From positions 62,001 to 126,000 of the forward strand of contig CAILKP010000026.1 of NCBI GenBank assembly GCA_903834785.1: a DNA stretch of 64,000 nucleotides, written 5' to 3'. Source of the stretch: an uncultured bacterium (GTDB lineage Bacteria > Planctomycetota > Phycisphaerae > Phycisphaerales > UBA1924). Below the pieces are notes generated by a model. That model worked only from the letters and a program-made list of their open reading frames with translations. It made no database searches and had not been told where the DNA came from. Below, one piece after another: positions 44,799 to 55,975 of the stretch. Each line of letters begins with the position of its first letter. The first letter of the stretch is position 1. The translations under genes were made by a program, and so were the position numbers.

Positions 44799-47333
44799 TT
44801 ACGGGAGGTTTGGCTTGATCCGCACAACATCATTTGAGCCGAATGTCCAAGCGACTGCTTCATCACCGTCTGGAAGACGCAGCAGGAGCGAGTACCCCCA
44901 GTGCCGCGCATCAAACCGCTCCAGCAACTGTCCAGTTGCTCTCTCCCAGAGCGAAAGGCAGCCCGCATCTTCCGCGGCGAGAAGAAGTGAATCTTTGGAC
45001 AGAAACAGCCATGTGTCGACCGAGACAACGGGTCCATTGAAGCCATGTTCAGTGAGACTGCGATCGAGGTTCTTGATCGCAACGGAGAGCCGAGACGCAT
45101 CACCCAATGGCCTTGCCCGGCCATCACCGAAGCGATCCTCACCGGACGCAGGCGGAGCCGCATAAAGCTCGGAGTTCAGATCAAACGCAACCGGACCAGG
45201 GCTGACACCAAGGAAGTTTGGTGGATGATGCGCCTCGTCGCCTGCGACACGTGCTCCTTCAACTACTACGCTGGAACTTTCAGCAACGATCCGCCGATCG
45301 TTCTCGGAAAAGCTGATCGAATGAACGGCACGGTCTTTCGTTACCTCGAAGGTCTTTACGAGGTTGTTCGTCTCCAGATTCCACAGGAAAACACTTCCCG
45401 CGTCGGTTCCTGCCGCCAGTAGGGTTCCTCCGTATGAGAACGATAACGCTGTGATCAGGACATCCGGTACATGAAACGAATGAACTACCTTTCCAGAAGC
45501 AACCTCTCGTACATCCACCTGCCCCGCATCATTGCCAGCCGCCACGAAACGAGCCCCGGCGGACAAGCCGACAGCGGTCACGATCGGCTCGTCGGGGGCG
45601 TTCTCAAAGATACCCGAACTCCGCAGCCTGATCTTTGCTCGCCGCTCAAGGCTCTTCGTGTCAAGCAGGGTTGCCCTTGACTGCCGTCGACTGAAGAGAA
45701 GGAGGAAGCGTCCGCAGGGGGACCCGGCCGCGTCGGTCACCGAGTCGTCTACTCCTGCGTACTCGGACGTCACTGTCATCTCGTCGACGGCTATGCGACG
45801 AACATCGCCGTCCACATGTCCAACCACCACGGTTCGGGCGTCAGGCGAAACCGCGATAGAGATAACGAGGTCCAGTTGATCGGCCGGTGGAACAGCAGCG
45901 AGCCCCTGGTTGGTTCGCCAGATGAAGGCGCGGCCCTTCCTGTTCAACAGAACAACGACAGAATGATCTGGTGATGCAGAGTAACGCACGATCCGCTCGT
46001 CATTCTCGAGCTGAATGGATGCAAAGATCCTGCCGTTCAGATCTTGCAAATGCAGGCGATCATCTCGTTTCACAGCAAGACGCATTTCTCCTGAAACATC
46101 AAGCGATACCCCAATCACCCCATCGATGTCTTGATCGTCAAGGCGACGTGAATCAAGCAATGACCAACCAAATAGCTTTCCAGAAGCTGACCAGCTCCAA
46201 AAGCTCTCTTGCTTTGGCCCGAAGCAACCGCCGATGAGCCGCTCATCAGGGGTGTCCAGTGTTCGAACGAGACGTCCGCTGGCAACGTCGTAGACGAGCA
46301 CGCCACTATCGATCGTGGTCCCGACAAGGAATCGCGAGTCCGAGGAGAACCACAGATCACGGAACTCGGCATCAACGGCAACGGTCCACAGGACAGTGCC
46401 CGAAATGGCTCTTTCAACGCGCAACCACGCTGTGCCCGCAACAGCGACGACCGAGTTGTCACAACTCCATGCGGCTGCTGTTACTCGCTCCCGCCTGAGA
46501 GCAACACGAACCTGCGCAGGCAAACCTGCCAGGTTGCGAAGGAGGATCATCCCGTCCTCACTTGCAGAGAGGATCCCGTCTCCTTCTCTTGTCAGTGTCA
46601 GTGCGGTGACGGCCTCGACATGCCCGACCGGAAGGGGCGCCACCTGAAACCTCATACTGTGTGGAGAAGCAACCTCCGGCCGAACCAAACGCTCTGTTGG
46701 TTCTGATTCCGGCGGCCCGAGCGGGCTCCAGCTGTAGGCCGAGGCACGGATTTCAGCGCGTTGATGCAGCGTATCGGCAAAGCCAACGCCTGCATGACGT
46801 CGCATCACGTCGATCGCGAGCCACATGAGTGCTTCTGTCCCGCGCACAGAGCCCTTGCGCTCTGACCACAGGTCAAACTCAGCGAACTCACTGGCTGGCG
46901 AAGAGTGAACAGCCAGTATGAACAGTTGCCACGCTCGAACGTCCGATGGGTTCTCGCGTACTGCCTCAAACACCCGGTGGCATACTTCGTCGAGCTTCGC
47001 CTGTCGGACAGCGGGATCGGCGATCAGTTGGGTTTCCTCAAATGCATCATGCAGATCATCGACTTCGCGGCGGCAGGAGGGGAGCCTGACTGCCTCGGCA
47101 AAGATAATCCGTTCTGCTCTGTCGACACAGTCCTCGATCCGATTGGGAGCATCAGGGCGGATTGGGAACAGCAATGTCGAGGTGACGTCAGCAAGGCCGG
47201 GTGCCGCCAACAGCAGGACCAGAAAAACGCCCAGGCCCCGACGGGTGGCCTTGTACGTCAAGAGAGCAAACTGCCTCATCGTGCACGGAGCAGCAGCCAG
47301 ATTGCGTGACTTGAGGGAAGAACTTTCGGCCAT
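44799..47333 (-). CDS. WD40-repeat protein with N-terminal membrane anchor
   Basis: 844 residues from ATG 47333, which has AGGGAG 5 bases upstream; Met19 (47279) is an alternative giving a classical signal peptide. A hydrophobic helix (GVFLVLLLAAPGLA) lies at about 35-50. Residues about 55-240 are helical. At least ten degenerate WD40 blades follow, e.g. GHVEAVTALTLTREGDGILSASEDGMILLRNL, then ISIAVSPDARTVVVGHVDGDVRRI and ALSFSYGGTLLAAGTDAGSVFLWNL. It probably forms one or two extracytoplasmic beta-propellers that bind partners. Codon use is closer to average than in the accessory gene next to it. Confidence 0.8.
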   Translation of the reverse strand: MAESSSLKSRNLAAAPCTMRQFALLTYKATRRGLGVFLVLLLAAPGLADVTSTLLFPIRPDAPNRIEDCVDRAERIIFAEAVRLPSCRREVDDLHDAFEETQLIADPAVRQAKLDEVCHRVFEAVRENPSDVRAWQLFILAVHSSPASEFAEFDLWSERKGSVRGTEALMWLAIDVMRRHAGVGFADTLHQRAEIRASAYSWSPLGPPESEPTERLVRPEVASPHSMRFQVAPLPVGHVEAVTALTLTREGDGILSASEDGMILLRNLAGLPAQVRVALRRERVTAAAWSCDNSVVAVAGTAWLRVERAISGTVLWTVAVDAEFRDLWFSSDSRFLVGTTIDSGVLVYDVASGRLVRTLDTPDERLIGGCFGPKQESFWSWSASGKLFGWSLLDSRRLDDQDIDGVIGVSLDVSGEMRLAVKRDDRLHLQDLNGRIFASIQLENDERIVRYSASPDHSVVVLLNRKGRAFIWRTNQGLAAVPPADQLDLVISIAVSPDARTVVVGHVDGDVRRIAVDEMTVTSEYAGVDDSVTDAAGSPCGRFLLLFSRRQSRATLLDTKSLERRAKIRLRSSGIFENAPDEPIVTAVGLSAGARFVAAGNDAGQVDVREVASGKVVHSFHVPDVLITALSFSYGGTLLAAGTDAGSVFLWNLETNNLVKTFEVTKDRAVHSISFSENDRRIVAESSSVVVEGARVAGDEAHHPPNFLGVSPGPVAFDLNSELYAAPPASGEDRFGDGRARPLGDASRLSVAIKNLDRSLTEHGFNGPVVSVDTWLFLSKDSLLLAAEDAGCLSLWERATGQLLERFDARHWGYSLLLRLPDGDEAVAWTFGSNDVVRIKPNLP

Positions 47334-47552
47334 AACTGCTCCCTGCCCAGATCCATGACCGCACCACAACGCCGCCTGATCCGGAAACGGCGATGTGTCT
47401 GGAGCGGTTGAAGGGCCTGGGCCGCTTCCGAGTTTGGGAACCACTCCAAGTGCGCTTACTGTAATGATAACACGGTTGCCAACGCGTACCGGGTTCCTTC
47501 TGCCGTAGCGGCGCACCGCTGACCCGCACCGCCTTGGTCGTGGCCGTTCGTG

Positions 47553-47575
47553 GCCTTGGACGAGGGGTTGTGCGT
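47553..47575. repeat. Half copy of REP-like hairpin family
   Basis: Only the right arm CTTGGACGAGGGGTTGTGCG is present; the left arm is replaced by unrelated sequence. It lies 45 bases before the methyltransferase start. Confidence 0.6.
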
Positions 47576-47618
47576 TTTGCCCTGCATCCTCCCCACCCCG
47601 CGCTACCTTGCCCAGCAC

Positions 47619-48587
47619 ATGCCCCGCTTCGACCTCCACTCCATCGACGACTCCCGCCTCATCGACTACCGCGACGTCAAGGACCGCCAACTCGCCGGCG
47701 ACTTCACACGCGACCTCGCGCGCAGCAGCGACACCAACACCGACACCACGACCACGGCCGTCCCCCCCGCCCCCAGCAAGTTCATGGCCGAGGGTGAATC
47801 CGTTGTCGGCATCCTGATCCGCTCCGCCTACCCCGTCCTCTCCGTCCTCTGCGCTCGCCAGCGCCTCACCGCCATGGCTGGCCACCTCGCCGCCCTCGAG
47901 GCCGCCGCACCCCACGTGCCCATCTACATCGTCGACTCCGCCCTCATCGAGCCCCTCATCGGTTTCCCCATGCACCGCGGCGTCATGGCCATCGGCCAGC
48001 GAACCAACCCCTCCCCCGCACCAGCACCAACCGACGCCCCCCACGCCGATGCCCACCGCGTCATCGCCCTGGCCACACCCGCCCGCCCCCTCATCATCCT
48101 CGAAGACATCTTCAACCACGACAACATCGGCGGCATGTTCCGCAATGCCGCCGCCTTCGGCGCTGCCGGCATCCTCCTCACCGCCCGCTGTTCCGACCCG
48201 CTCTACCGCAAGGCCATCCGCGTCAGCATGGGCCACGCCCTCCGCGTCCCCTTCGCCTTCCTGCCCGATCTGCCCCCAGTACCCAACCAGCCCGCCCCGC
48301 CCGCTTCGTGGCTGCCACTGCTCCACGATGCTGGCATCCAAACCGTCGCCATGACCCCGCGGCAGCCAACCGGCACCACCGACCTCGAAGTCCTCGCCGC
48401 CGCCCAGCGTGCCGCACCGCGGCGAGTGGCCATCCTCATCGGCAGCGAGGGCCCCGGCCTCTCGGCCCAGGCCATCGCCGGTGCCACCCACCGCGTCAGC
48501 ATCGCCATGGCCCCCGGCACCGACTCGCTCAACGCCTACGTGGCCGGGGCGGTCGCCCTCCACCGGCTGGCCATGCCCGAGGCCTAA
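47619..48587 (+). CDS. SpoU-family (TrmH-like) RNA 2'-O-methyltransferase
   Basis: 322 residues from ATG 47619. The SPOUT domain motifs are IILEDIFNHDNIGGMFRNAAAFGAAGILL (motif 1), ILIGSEGPGLS (motif 2) and VSIAMAPGTDSLNAYVAGAVALH (motif 3). It ribose-methylates tRNA or rRNA; which site is not clear. An N-terminal domain (1-150) precedes, with a Thr/Pro-rich linker (about 40-55). Confidence 0.92.
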   Translation: MPRFDLHSIDDSRLIDYRDVKDRQLAGDFTRDLARSSDTNTDTTTTAVPPAPSKFMAEGESVVGILIRSAYPVLSVLCARQRLTAMAGHLAALEAAAPHVPIYIVDSALIEPLIGFPMHRGVMAIGQRTNPSPAPAPTDAPHADAHRVIALATPARPLIILEDIFNHDNIGGMFRNAAAFGAAGILLTARCSDPLYRKAIRVSMGHALRVPFAFLPDLPPVPNQPAPPASWLPLLHDAGIQTVAMTPRQPTGTTDLEVLAAAQRAAPRRVAILIGSEGPGLSAQAIAGATHRVSIAMAPGTDSLNAYVAGAVALHRLAMPEA

Positions 48588-48857
48588 TCCGCCACGACGT
48601 ATATGCACAACGGCACGCAAGAAACCCCCGGTTCGCGGGGCTTCGGCCGCTAGGGCGAACCCTTGTTCAAACAGTTTTATTGTTCGGGCGGGTCTTCTTT
48701 TCGCATCCACCGAACCTGATTGGCGATAGACTGTAAAGAGAACGACATACGTGCGGGCAGTCTGACTGCACGGTGGTGTGGGCAAGCCTTGATTCCTCTC
48801 GCCGGGCACGCGTAACTCGCCGCCGCTGCGATCCTTAATGCACTCCGGAGTATCTCT

Positions 48858-50141
<1,284 letters not shown>

Positions 50142-50173
50142 TCCGCCCGGCTCCAACTCCACAACCAACCCCT

Positions 50174-50210
50174 CCAGGGCCGTGCACCTCGCACGGCCCT
50201 GGTTCGTTTT
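50174..50210 (+). terminator. Intrinsic terminator of the TlpA-like gene
   Basis: A perfect 12-bp stem CCAGGGCCGTGC-ACCTC-GCACGGCCCTGG followed by TTCGTTTT, 32 bases after the stop. Confidence 0.9.
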
Positions 50211-50268
50211 GCTCCCGCCCGCTGGTCGTCCTGCTCCGCTCGCCGTCTTCATCAATACGCTCCCGGCG

Positions 50269-50631
50269 ATGAAGACCAACCTCACCCAGGCCTTCGCCTC
50301 CTTCTCCGAGCACTGGTCCCCGCGCATCGCCGCCGATCTCAACGGCCAGCAGCTCAAACTCGTCAAGTTCCAGGGCGCCTTCGACTGGCACTTCCACGAG
50401 CATGAAGATGAACTCTTCCTCGTCCACCGCGGCAGCTTCACCATGGAGTTCCGCGACAAACGCGTCGAGCTCCACGCTGGCGAGTTCCTCGTCGTCCCCC
50501 GCGGCATCGAGCACCGCCCCGTCGCCGAACACGAAGTCGAAGTCCTCCTCTTCGAGCCCGCCAGCACGCTCAACACCGGCAACATCACCTCCGCCCGCAC
50601 CGTCCCCGCCCCCAAACGCGTTGCCACCTGA
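50269..50631 (+). CDS. Cupin-domain protein
   Basis: 120 residues from ATG 50269. The cupin motif 1 is WHFHEHEDELFLVHRG..TMEF and motif 2 is LHAGEFLVVPRGIEHRPVAE, giving the usual His/His/Glu/His metal site. Similar small cupins resemble the mannose-6-phosphate isomerase fold but are mostly of unknown function. Confidence 0.85.
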   Translation: MKTNLTQAFASFSEHWSPRIAADLNGQQLKLVKFQGAFDWHFHEHEDELFLVHRGSFTMEFRDKRVELHAGEFLVVPRGIEHRPVAEHEVEVLLFEPASTLNTGNITSARTVPAPKRVAT

Positions 50632-50789
50632 ACGCCATCCCGCGCGAGCGCCTGCAGAACGGTGCACGGCTATACCTGGCGCCGGGGACAGGGAACCGTC
50701 CGAGCCACGCGCGAGCGTCCGCCGATACACTGGATCGGTCTACGAGGCCCGGGCGACCTCACTTCTAAAACATCTTGCGGACCGGTCCA

Positions 50790-51818
50790 ATGAACTCACC
50801 TTCAAAAGCACAAGTGATCGAGAGCATTCGGAGTGTGCTCAGCGCAAACTGTAACGAAGCCGACCCGGATGACGAGATGATGTGGGTCAATGTCGCCGAA
50901 CGCTCGGAGGACGCGTACCGCGCCCTGCTGGCATCCGCGTACCCGTTTGGCGACATCATTACCGAAGACAGCAGACTGAGTCCGCTTGATCTTGTTCTCG
51001 CTCGGGCGATCTTGCTGCAGTACTTTGAGAGCATCGGAATCGACTGGCGTATCGATCGATTCGCCGCGACCCAAGATCTGCCATCGTTTGCGGATATCCA
51101 TCATGATGTGCTGATCACCAGCGCGTCGTGCGGAGAGAAGGCTCATTCTGTTCTGATTGATCTGATTCTGCACTACGGTTTCGCTCGCCGCGACTTCCTG
51201 CCGCCATCACCCTCGATGTGGTTGACCCTCCAGCTTCTCGGGATGTCAGCTCTTGCACCGTTCGCGGCAAAGTTCTCGTCCTCAATCCCCGGCTCACTGG
51301 CGTCGAAAGTGCGAACGGCTTCCGAGCTGTCCGTCTTTGCACGTGCGGTCGCTACGTGTCGCCATCGCTTCCGGGAAACGTTCACGGATCCTTGCATTCC
51401 AGAGCTGTTGTGCCATGATCTTGAACTGTGGCGCCGCTCTTCAGTCGCCAGGGATTTGCTGATGGACTGCGATCCTGCATTTGTACTCGCGATGCTGAGC
51501 CGCCCCGCCATCACGGGAGATGATTTTTGTCAACTCGGAGCACTGTTGGCTGAAACTGAGTTTGATGAGGTTGACCAGCTGATCAAGTTTGTTCTCTCTG
51601 GCGTAAGGCCGTTTGGGATCTTTCTGGAGGCAGTCAATCACATTTTTGGAGTTCAAGCAGAGCACATCAGTGGTACGTTTGTTCCTGGCGCTCGAGTGAT
51701 GGTTCGCAAAGAGCACTTTGACCGTGTGCTCCAAGAGGCCAAATCGGTGATAAAGCTGTACCGACCAAGTCTCGATGCACGGCAGGCAGAACTCGCCAGA
51801 TACCTCATGCGATTATGA
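50790..51818 (+). CDS. Hypothetical protein
   Basis: 342 residues from ATG 50790 (a TTG at 50775 would add five). Predominantly helical, with no signal peptide, membrane span or metal motif I recognise. It contains DDEMMWVNVAERSEDAYRALLASAYPFGDIITEDSRLSPLDLVLARAILLQYFESIGIDW in the N-terminal third. Lower GC than typical genes here suggests an accessory gene. It converges with another unknown gene across a hairpin. Confidence 0.55.
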   Translation: MNSPSKAQVIESIRSVLSANCNEADPDDEMMWVNVAERSEDAYRALLASAYPFGDIITEDSRLSPLDLVLARAILLQYFESIGIDWRIDRFAATQDLPSFADIHHDVLITSASCGEKAHSVLIDLILHYGFARRDFLPPSPSMWLTLQLLGMSALAPFAAKFSSSIPGSLASKVRTASELSVFARAVATCRHRFRETFTDPCIPELLCHDLELWRRSSVARDLLMDCDPAFVLAMLSRPAITGDDFCQLGALLAETEFDEVDQLIKFVLSGVRPFGIFLEAVNHIFGVQAEHISGTFVPGARVMVRKEHFDRVLQEAKSVIKLYRPSLDARQAELARYLMRL

Positions 51819-51870
51819 CGAACGCCCGTGTCGAGTGCAAAGCGCTAACCGCGGCATGAAGGAAAGCAAC

Positions 51871-51909
51871 TGCCCGGCGGCGGTCTGTCCGGGGCGACAG
51901 CGCCGGGCA
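51871..51909. terminator. Hairpin between convergent unknown genes
   Basis: Arms TGCCCGGCG and CGCCGGGCA are perfectly complementary with a 21-base loop. The minus strand continues GTTGCTTTCCTT, a weak T tract, so it may end the leftward gene. Confidence 0.4.
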
Positions 51910-51914
51910 AGCTG

Positions 51915-52478
51915 CTATCGCTTGGCGCGTCTGGCTGGCCGTTGGCCAGAAGTGGCGCTGCGGCCTTTGCCTCCAGGGCGGCTCTTTCGCGCGGCCTTCG
52001 CCACCTTCTGCGCGGCAGCGCCTTTGCCAGCCGCGGCATTGGACAACAGCTTGCGTTTGCTACCCTTCGTTGAAAGAAGCAGCTTTTCCGGTTTGTCAGG
52101 CTTGATGAAACGCAGCCCGTTCGGCAGGCGAGAAAGCGACCATCCGTCTCGCCCGGCGAGACGTCTCCTGCGTTCGATTCGACGCTCGCACGCATCGTCG
52201 TAACGCCATAGCTGCAGCTTCTCGGTACGCTTCTCGTATTGCCTCATCCGTCGCGGGCTTGCCGCCCACTCAAACTCGGCGATCAGGGCTCTTCGGATGT
52301 TCAGCAGGCGTCGCCCAAGGTGGGTCCAATCGACGTAGTCAAGTGTGATTTCACACGCCTTCCTGTAGGATACGTCATTCGTGACGCTTCCGAGGTGCCC
52401 CATACACGAACAGAGAACATCCATTTGGATGAGTAGTTCCTCAAGTTGTCCGAGCGAGACGGTTGCATGACGTTTCAT
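51915..52478 (-). CDS. Hypothetical protein with basic C-terminal tail
   Basis: 187 residues. The N-terminal 110 residues are helical (QLEELLIQMDVLCSCMGHLG ... MRQYEKRTEKLQLWRYDDACERRIERRRR). The last 50 are Lys/Arg/Ala-rich (KSRPGGKGRSATSGQRPARRAKR), a likely nucleic-acid-binding tail. No family recognised. It converges with the preceding gene. Confidence 0.5.
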   Translation of the reverse strand: MKRHATVSLGQLEELLIQMDVLCSCMGHLGSVTNDVSYRKACEITLDYVDWTHLGRRLLNIRRALIAEFEWAASPRRMRQYEKRTEKLQLWRYDDACERRIERRRRLAGRDGWSLSRLPNGLRFIKPDKPEKLLLSTKGSKRKLLSNAAAGKGAAAQKVAKAARKSRPGGKGRSATSGQRPARRAKR

Positions 52479-53043
52479 GTTGCTTTACTTGCCGAGGACG
52501 TGTGACGCAGTCAGTATGAAGCTGGCGATGCCTCCCGTGAGATCGCACTCGCCTGGCGTTTGCGATGTGCCCGAGTGGTGGCGGATCACAGTGTGAGCTC
52601 GCAGCATTGGTTCATCGCTCTCCGCCAAGAAGTTGCCTTCCTGAGAAGCGGCAGGGCTTCCGAGTCTATCCGGAATCACCCCGCCTAACCGCTCGACGCC
52701 GCAGATGATGACTGCCCGGCATGCCCGCGACCCAGCCGGCAGTTTCCCCCCGCCAGACCATCCCAGTGCCACGCCAGCAGTGGGGGGAGGGCGACAGTTC
52801 CCCGTCTTGTCCTTCGTCCCCGCCCCCAAACGCATCAGCCAGTAACCGCATTCCGCCCGCACCGCCCTCATCGGGTGAGTCGCGCGAGTTGTCCACCGCC
52901 TGCGGTGCACAACCTCATGAACCTCCTGCGAACGGCACGTGAAATCGTGCCCGCGCGCTGCGGAGTTGCACGCCCCGCCAGTTGGTGGCGAACTCGCACG
53001 CCGCGGCGGTCGAAGCACCTGTAGCTCCCGCAGGAAAACACAC
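52479..53043. other. Intergenic region left of the macro-domain gene
   Basis: 565 bases with no supported gene. A leftward open frame covering most of it lacks family features. No clear promoter, hairpin or repeat is seen. Confidence 0.35.
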
Positions 53044-53571
53044 ATGATCATCGAAGTCACCGGCGACATCCTCCTTTCCTCGGCTCACGCCATCGCTCAC
53101 GGTGTGGCACCCAACGATCCCTTCCACAGCGGGCTGGCCCTCTCACTGCGCGAGAAGTGGCCGAGCATGTACAAGGACTTCCGCCACTACGGCCAGACCA
53201 CCCACCCCCATCAGGGCACCATCTGGGCCTGGGCCGGTGCAGGTGAGGGGGCGCACGGCACCGTCCGCATCATCGCCCTGCTCACGCAGGAAGGCGGCTT
53301 CGAGCACGGCGCACGCCCCGGCCCCGCCTCGCTCAGTGCCATCAACCACGCCCTCAAGGACCTCCGCCTCTTCATCGAGCGCGAGAACATCCGCTCCCTG
53401 GCCCTCCCGCGCCTCTGCTCCGGCGTCGGCGGCATGAACTTCGACGATGTGCTCCCGCTCATCCGTCAGCACCTCGGTCATCTGGGCATCCCCGTCTACC
53501 TCTACTCCACCTACCACAAAGGCCTCCAGGCCGCCGAGTCCGCCCCCGCTCTGGCAGCGGCTCAGCGCTGA
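53044..53571 (+). CDS. Macro-domain protein
   Basis: 175 residues. [41 protein letters not shown] is the ADP-ribose-binding beginning of a macro fold, though the usual NAAN is not retained. [25 protein letters not shown] supplies the second conserved loop (G.GG). Such proteins bind or hydrolyse ADP-ribose or its derivatives and sometimes reverse toxin-mediated ADP-ribosylation. The gene end overlaps the convergent kinase gene by 10 bases. Confidence 0.8.
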   Translation: MIIEVTGDILLSSAHAIAHGVAPNDPFHSGLALSLREKWPSMYKDFRHYGQTTHPHQGTIWAWAGAGEGAHGTVRIIALLTQEGGFEHGARPGPASLSAINHALKDLRLFIERENIRSLALPRLCSGVGGMNFDDVLPLIRQHLGHLGIPVYLYSTYHKGLQAAESAPALAAAQR

Positions 53572-55970
53572 TATGTCCCGGCACCGACCGCCTCGACGCA
53601 TGTCCTGATCAGCTCCACCCGGTCGATCGGCTTGGTTGCGTACCGGTCGCACCCTGCGGCCAGGCACTTGTCACTGTCGCCGGCCATCGCGTGGGCGGTC
53701 AGTGCGATGATCGGCCCGCGGTGTCCGGCCTCACGCAATCGACGCGCCGCCTCGTAGCCGTCCATCTCGGGCATCTGCATGTCCGTCAGAATCAGATCGC
53801 ACGGCGCGGGCGCCGCCAGCAGCCCGTCGATGGTGCCGTCGGCGGTCATCGCCTCGACGAGCCGTCGCCCGTTGGTCACACTCCGCACCACCGCCCCGGC
53901 CTTGGCAAGATGGAAGGTGATCAGCCGCAGATTGTCCGGGCCGTCCTCGGCCAGCAGAATCCGCACGCCCCGCAGCGGGTGTGGCGGCCCGCCAGCCGCT
54001 TCGGCACCCGATGCAGCCCCCACCTTGCGCGTCTGAGCTTCGGTCACCACCTCCGGGCGGCCCGGCAGGCACATCTCCACGCCCGTGATGCTGCCGGTGG
54101 CCACCGTCACGGCAAAGCAGCTGCCCTTGCCGGGCTCACTGCTGACAGTAATATCCCCGCCAAGCATCTCGGCCAGGCGCTTGCTGATGCGCAGACCAAG
54201 CCCCGTGCCGCCGAATCGCCGTGTCGTGCTGCTGTCGGCCTGCTCAAAGGCGCCGAACAGCCGCCCGATCTGCTCATCGTTCATGCCGATGCCCGTATCG
54301 ACGATCGCCAGTTTCAGCAGCCCGGCCTCCGGCATGTGCGACACGTGGACGGTTACCCCGCCGACCTCCGTGAACTTCAGCGCGTTGCCCACCAGGTTCA
54401 CCAGAATCTGCCGCAGCCGCACCGGGTCTGACTCAATCGCCGCCGGCACCGGCGTGTCGAAGACCACATCCAGCAGCAGGGCCTTGCCGGCCGCCTTGAC
54501 GCGCATCAGCGACAGCACGTCCTGCACAAGGCGCGGCGGCTGGGTTGCGATCCGCTCGACGGTCATCTTCCCCGCCTCGATCTTGGAGATGTCCAGGATG
54601 TCGTTGATGATCGACAGGAGGTGCTCGCCGTTGCGGCGGATGGTCGTCGCCGCATCGTGCCGGCGTGCAATCCCCGCGGCCGATGGGTCGTCATCCTCCA
54701 GCAGATCCGCGAACCCCAGAATGCCCGTCATCGGCGTCCGGATCTCGTGGCTCATGTTGGCCAGGAACTCGCTCTTGGTGGCGTTGGCCGCTTCGGCGGC
54801 GTCGCGGGCCTGCCGCAGCTGCTCGGCCGCCTGCCGCTCGGCCTGCGTCTGCTGCTCGATCTGCACGCGGATGATCCACGGCACGCGCAGCGCCATGACG
54901 ACGATCAGCAGCACACCCCCGACTGCTACCGCCAGCACGTTGGCCCAGGCCTCATCAAGCGCCTCTTGAACCGCCAGCATCGAGTACTGGGCCGCCTCGG
55001 TGGCGATGGTCCGCAGCCGATTGCTCAGCGTCGAGTGCTGGTCCATCGCCCGGCGGGCCTCGATGATGAACGAGCCGACCTCGTCGTCGATCCGTATCGC
55101 TTCGCTGCGTGCGTACAGCAGCGAGCCGCGCGACATCGGCACAACCTGCTGTGCCTCATCACGGACCAGCGGACCGCCCACCAGCAGCTCGGAGATCGTC
55201 GCCACCAACCCTTCGTTGCGGGTCGCCGTTCCCGGAAGCAGCGGGTCGGTGCTCCGCACGTTCTGGACCATCCGGTCGATGAGCTGGGGCAGCCGGTTCT
55301 CGCGCAGGTCCTCGATGTCGTCCTGCTTGAGCGGCTCCTTGAGCTGCCCGACAATCCGCGAGAGCTCGTCGGCATCGCGTCGCAGCCCGCCAAGCAGCGG
55401 CACCGCACGCATGCCGCCCGGTTCGGGGTTGCGGCGCTCGCTCATCGCCAGCAGCGCACCGGCCGCCGCCAGCTTCAGCTCGCCCTCCGTCCGGTCCGCC
55501 AGCTGACACAGACGCTCAAGGACCGACTCGGCTCGTTCGTGCTGCAACGCCAGCTGATCTCGGTTGTCCTGCCGGCGCCGCTGCAGCTCCGCGGCGTGCT
55601 CGATGGCCGACCAGATCCGCTGCGCCGAACGCTCCACCTCGGGAAGCAACTCATTGAGTCGCTCCACACCCGTCTGACGCGAGCTTTCCATCAGCCGCTG
55701 GAGCAGCTGCGTTCGCGGCACCGGGTCCGCCGGCGGCCCCCCGCTGGTCAGCAGTTCCTCGAGCATCTCCCGGCTCGCGCGGCTCAGCTCGGCGGCGTTG
55801 TCGGCCATCCGCAGCGCTGCCCGCGTGTCGCTGTCGTGCTCACGCCGCTCGGCTCGGCTGATGCTCAGGGCGTGAAAGACCACGCCCGTGACCGTCAGCG
55901 CCACAAGCAGCACCACGCCGATCATCGCCAGCAGGATGCGCGTCGACTTGTTCCAGCGGGTGCCCGTCAT
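53562..55970 (-). CDS. Membrane-bound hybrid histidine kinase
   Basis: 802 residues. A first membrane helix ([21 protein letters not shown], about 10-32), a helical extracytoplasmic region (33-345), and a second helix ([19 protein letters not shown]) precede a coiled linker, HisKA ([24 protein letters not shown], His about 405), HATPase ([38 protein letters not shown]) and a receiver ([25 protein letters not shown], Asp about 727, TKP Lys). It starts 5 bases after the stop of a periplasmic binding protein gene, so both are probably one sensory operon. Confidence 0.93.
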   Translation of the reverse strand: MTGTRWNKSTRILLAMIGVVLLVALTVTGVVFHALSISRAERREHDSDTRAALRMADNAAELSRASREMLEELLTSGGPPADPVPRTQLLQRLMESSRQTGVERLNELLPEVERSAQRIWSAIEHAAELQRRRQDNRDQLALQHERAESVLERLCQLADRTEGELKLAAAGALLAMSERRNPEPGGMRAVPLLGGLRRDADELSRIVGQLKEPLKQDDIEDLRENRLPQLIDRMVQNVRSTDPLLPGTATRNEGLVATISELLVGGPLVRDEAQQVVPMSRGSLLYARSEAIRIDDEVGSFIIEARRAMDQHSTLSNRLRTIATEAAQYSMLAVQEALDEAWANVLAVAVGGVLLIVVMALRVPWIIRVQIEQQTQAERQAAEQLRQARDAAEAANATKSEFLANMSHEIRTPMTGILGFADLLEDDDPSAAGIARRHDAATTIRRNGEHLLSIINDILDISKIEAGKMTVERIATQPPRLVQDVLSLMRVKAAGKALLLDVVFDTPVPAAIESDPVRLRQILVNLVGNALKFTEVGGVTVHVSHMPEAGLLKLAIVDTGIGMNDEQIGRLFGAFEQADSSTTRRFGGTGLGLRISKRLAEMLGGDITVSSEPGKGSCFAVTVATGSITGVEMCLPGRPEVVTEAQTRKVGAASGAEAAGGPPHPLRGVRILLAEDGPDNLRLITFHLAKAGAVVRSVTNGRRLVEAMTADGTIDGLLAAPAPCDLILTDMQMPEMDGYEAARRLREAGHRGPIIALTAHAMAGDSDKCLAAGCDRYATKPIDRVELIRTCVEAVGAGTYQR

Positions 55971-55975
55971 GCTCT

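Noticed and set aside
52485..53069. Leftward frame filling the gap left of the macro-domain gene
   Set aside because: Composition is Gly/Arg/Pro low complexity and it overlaps the macro gene start. A short true gene ending at 52485 cannot be excluded but is not supported.
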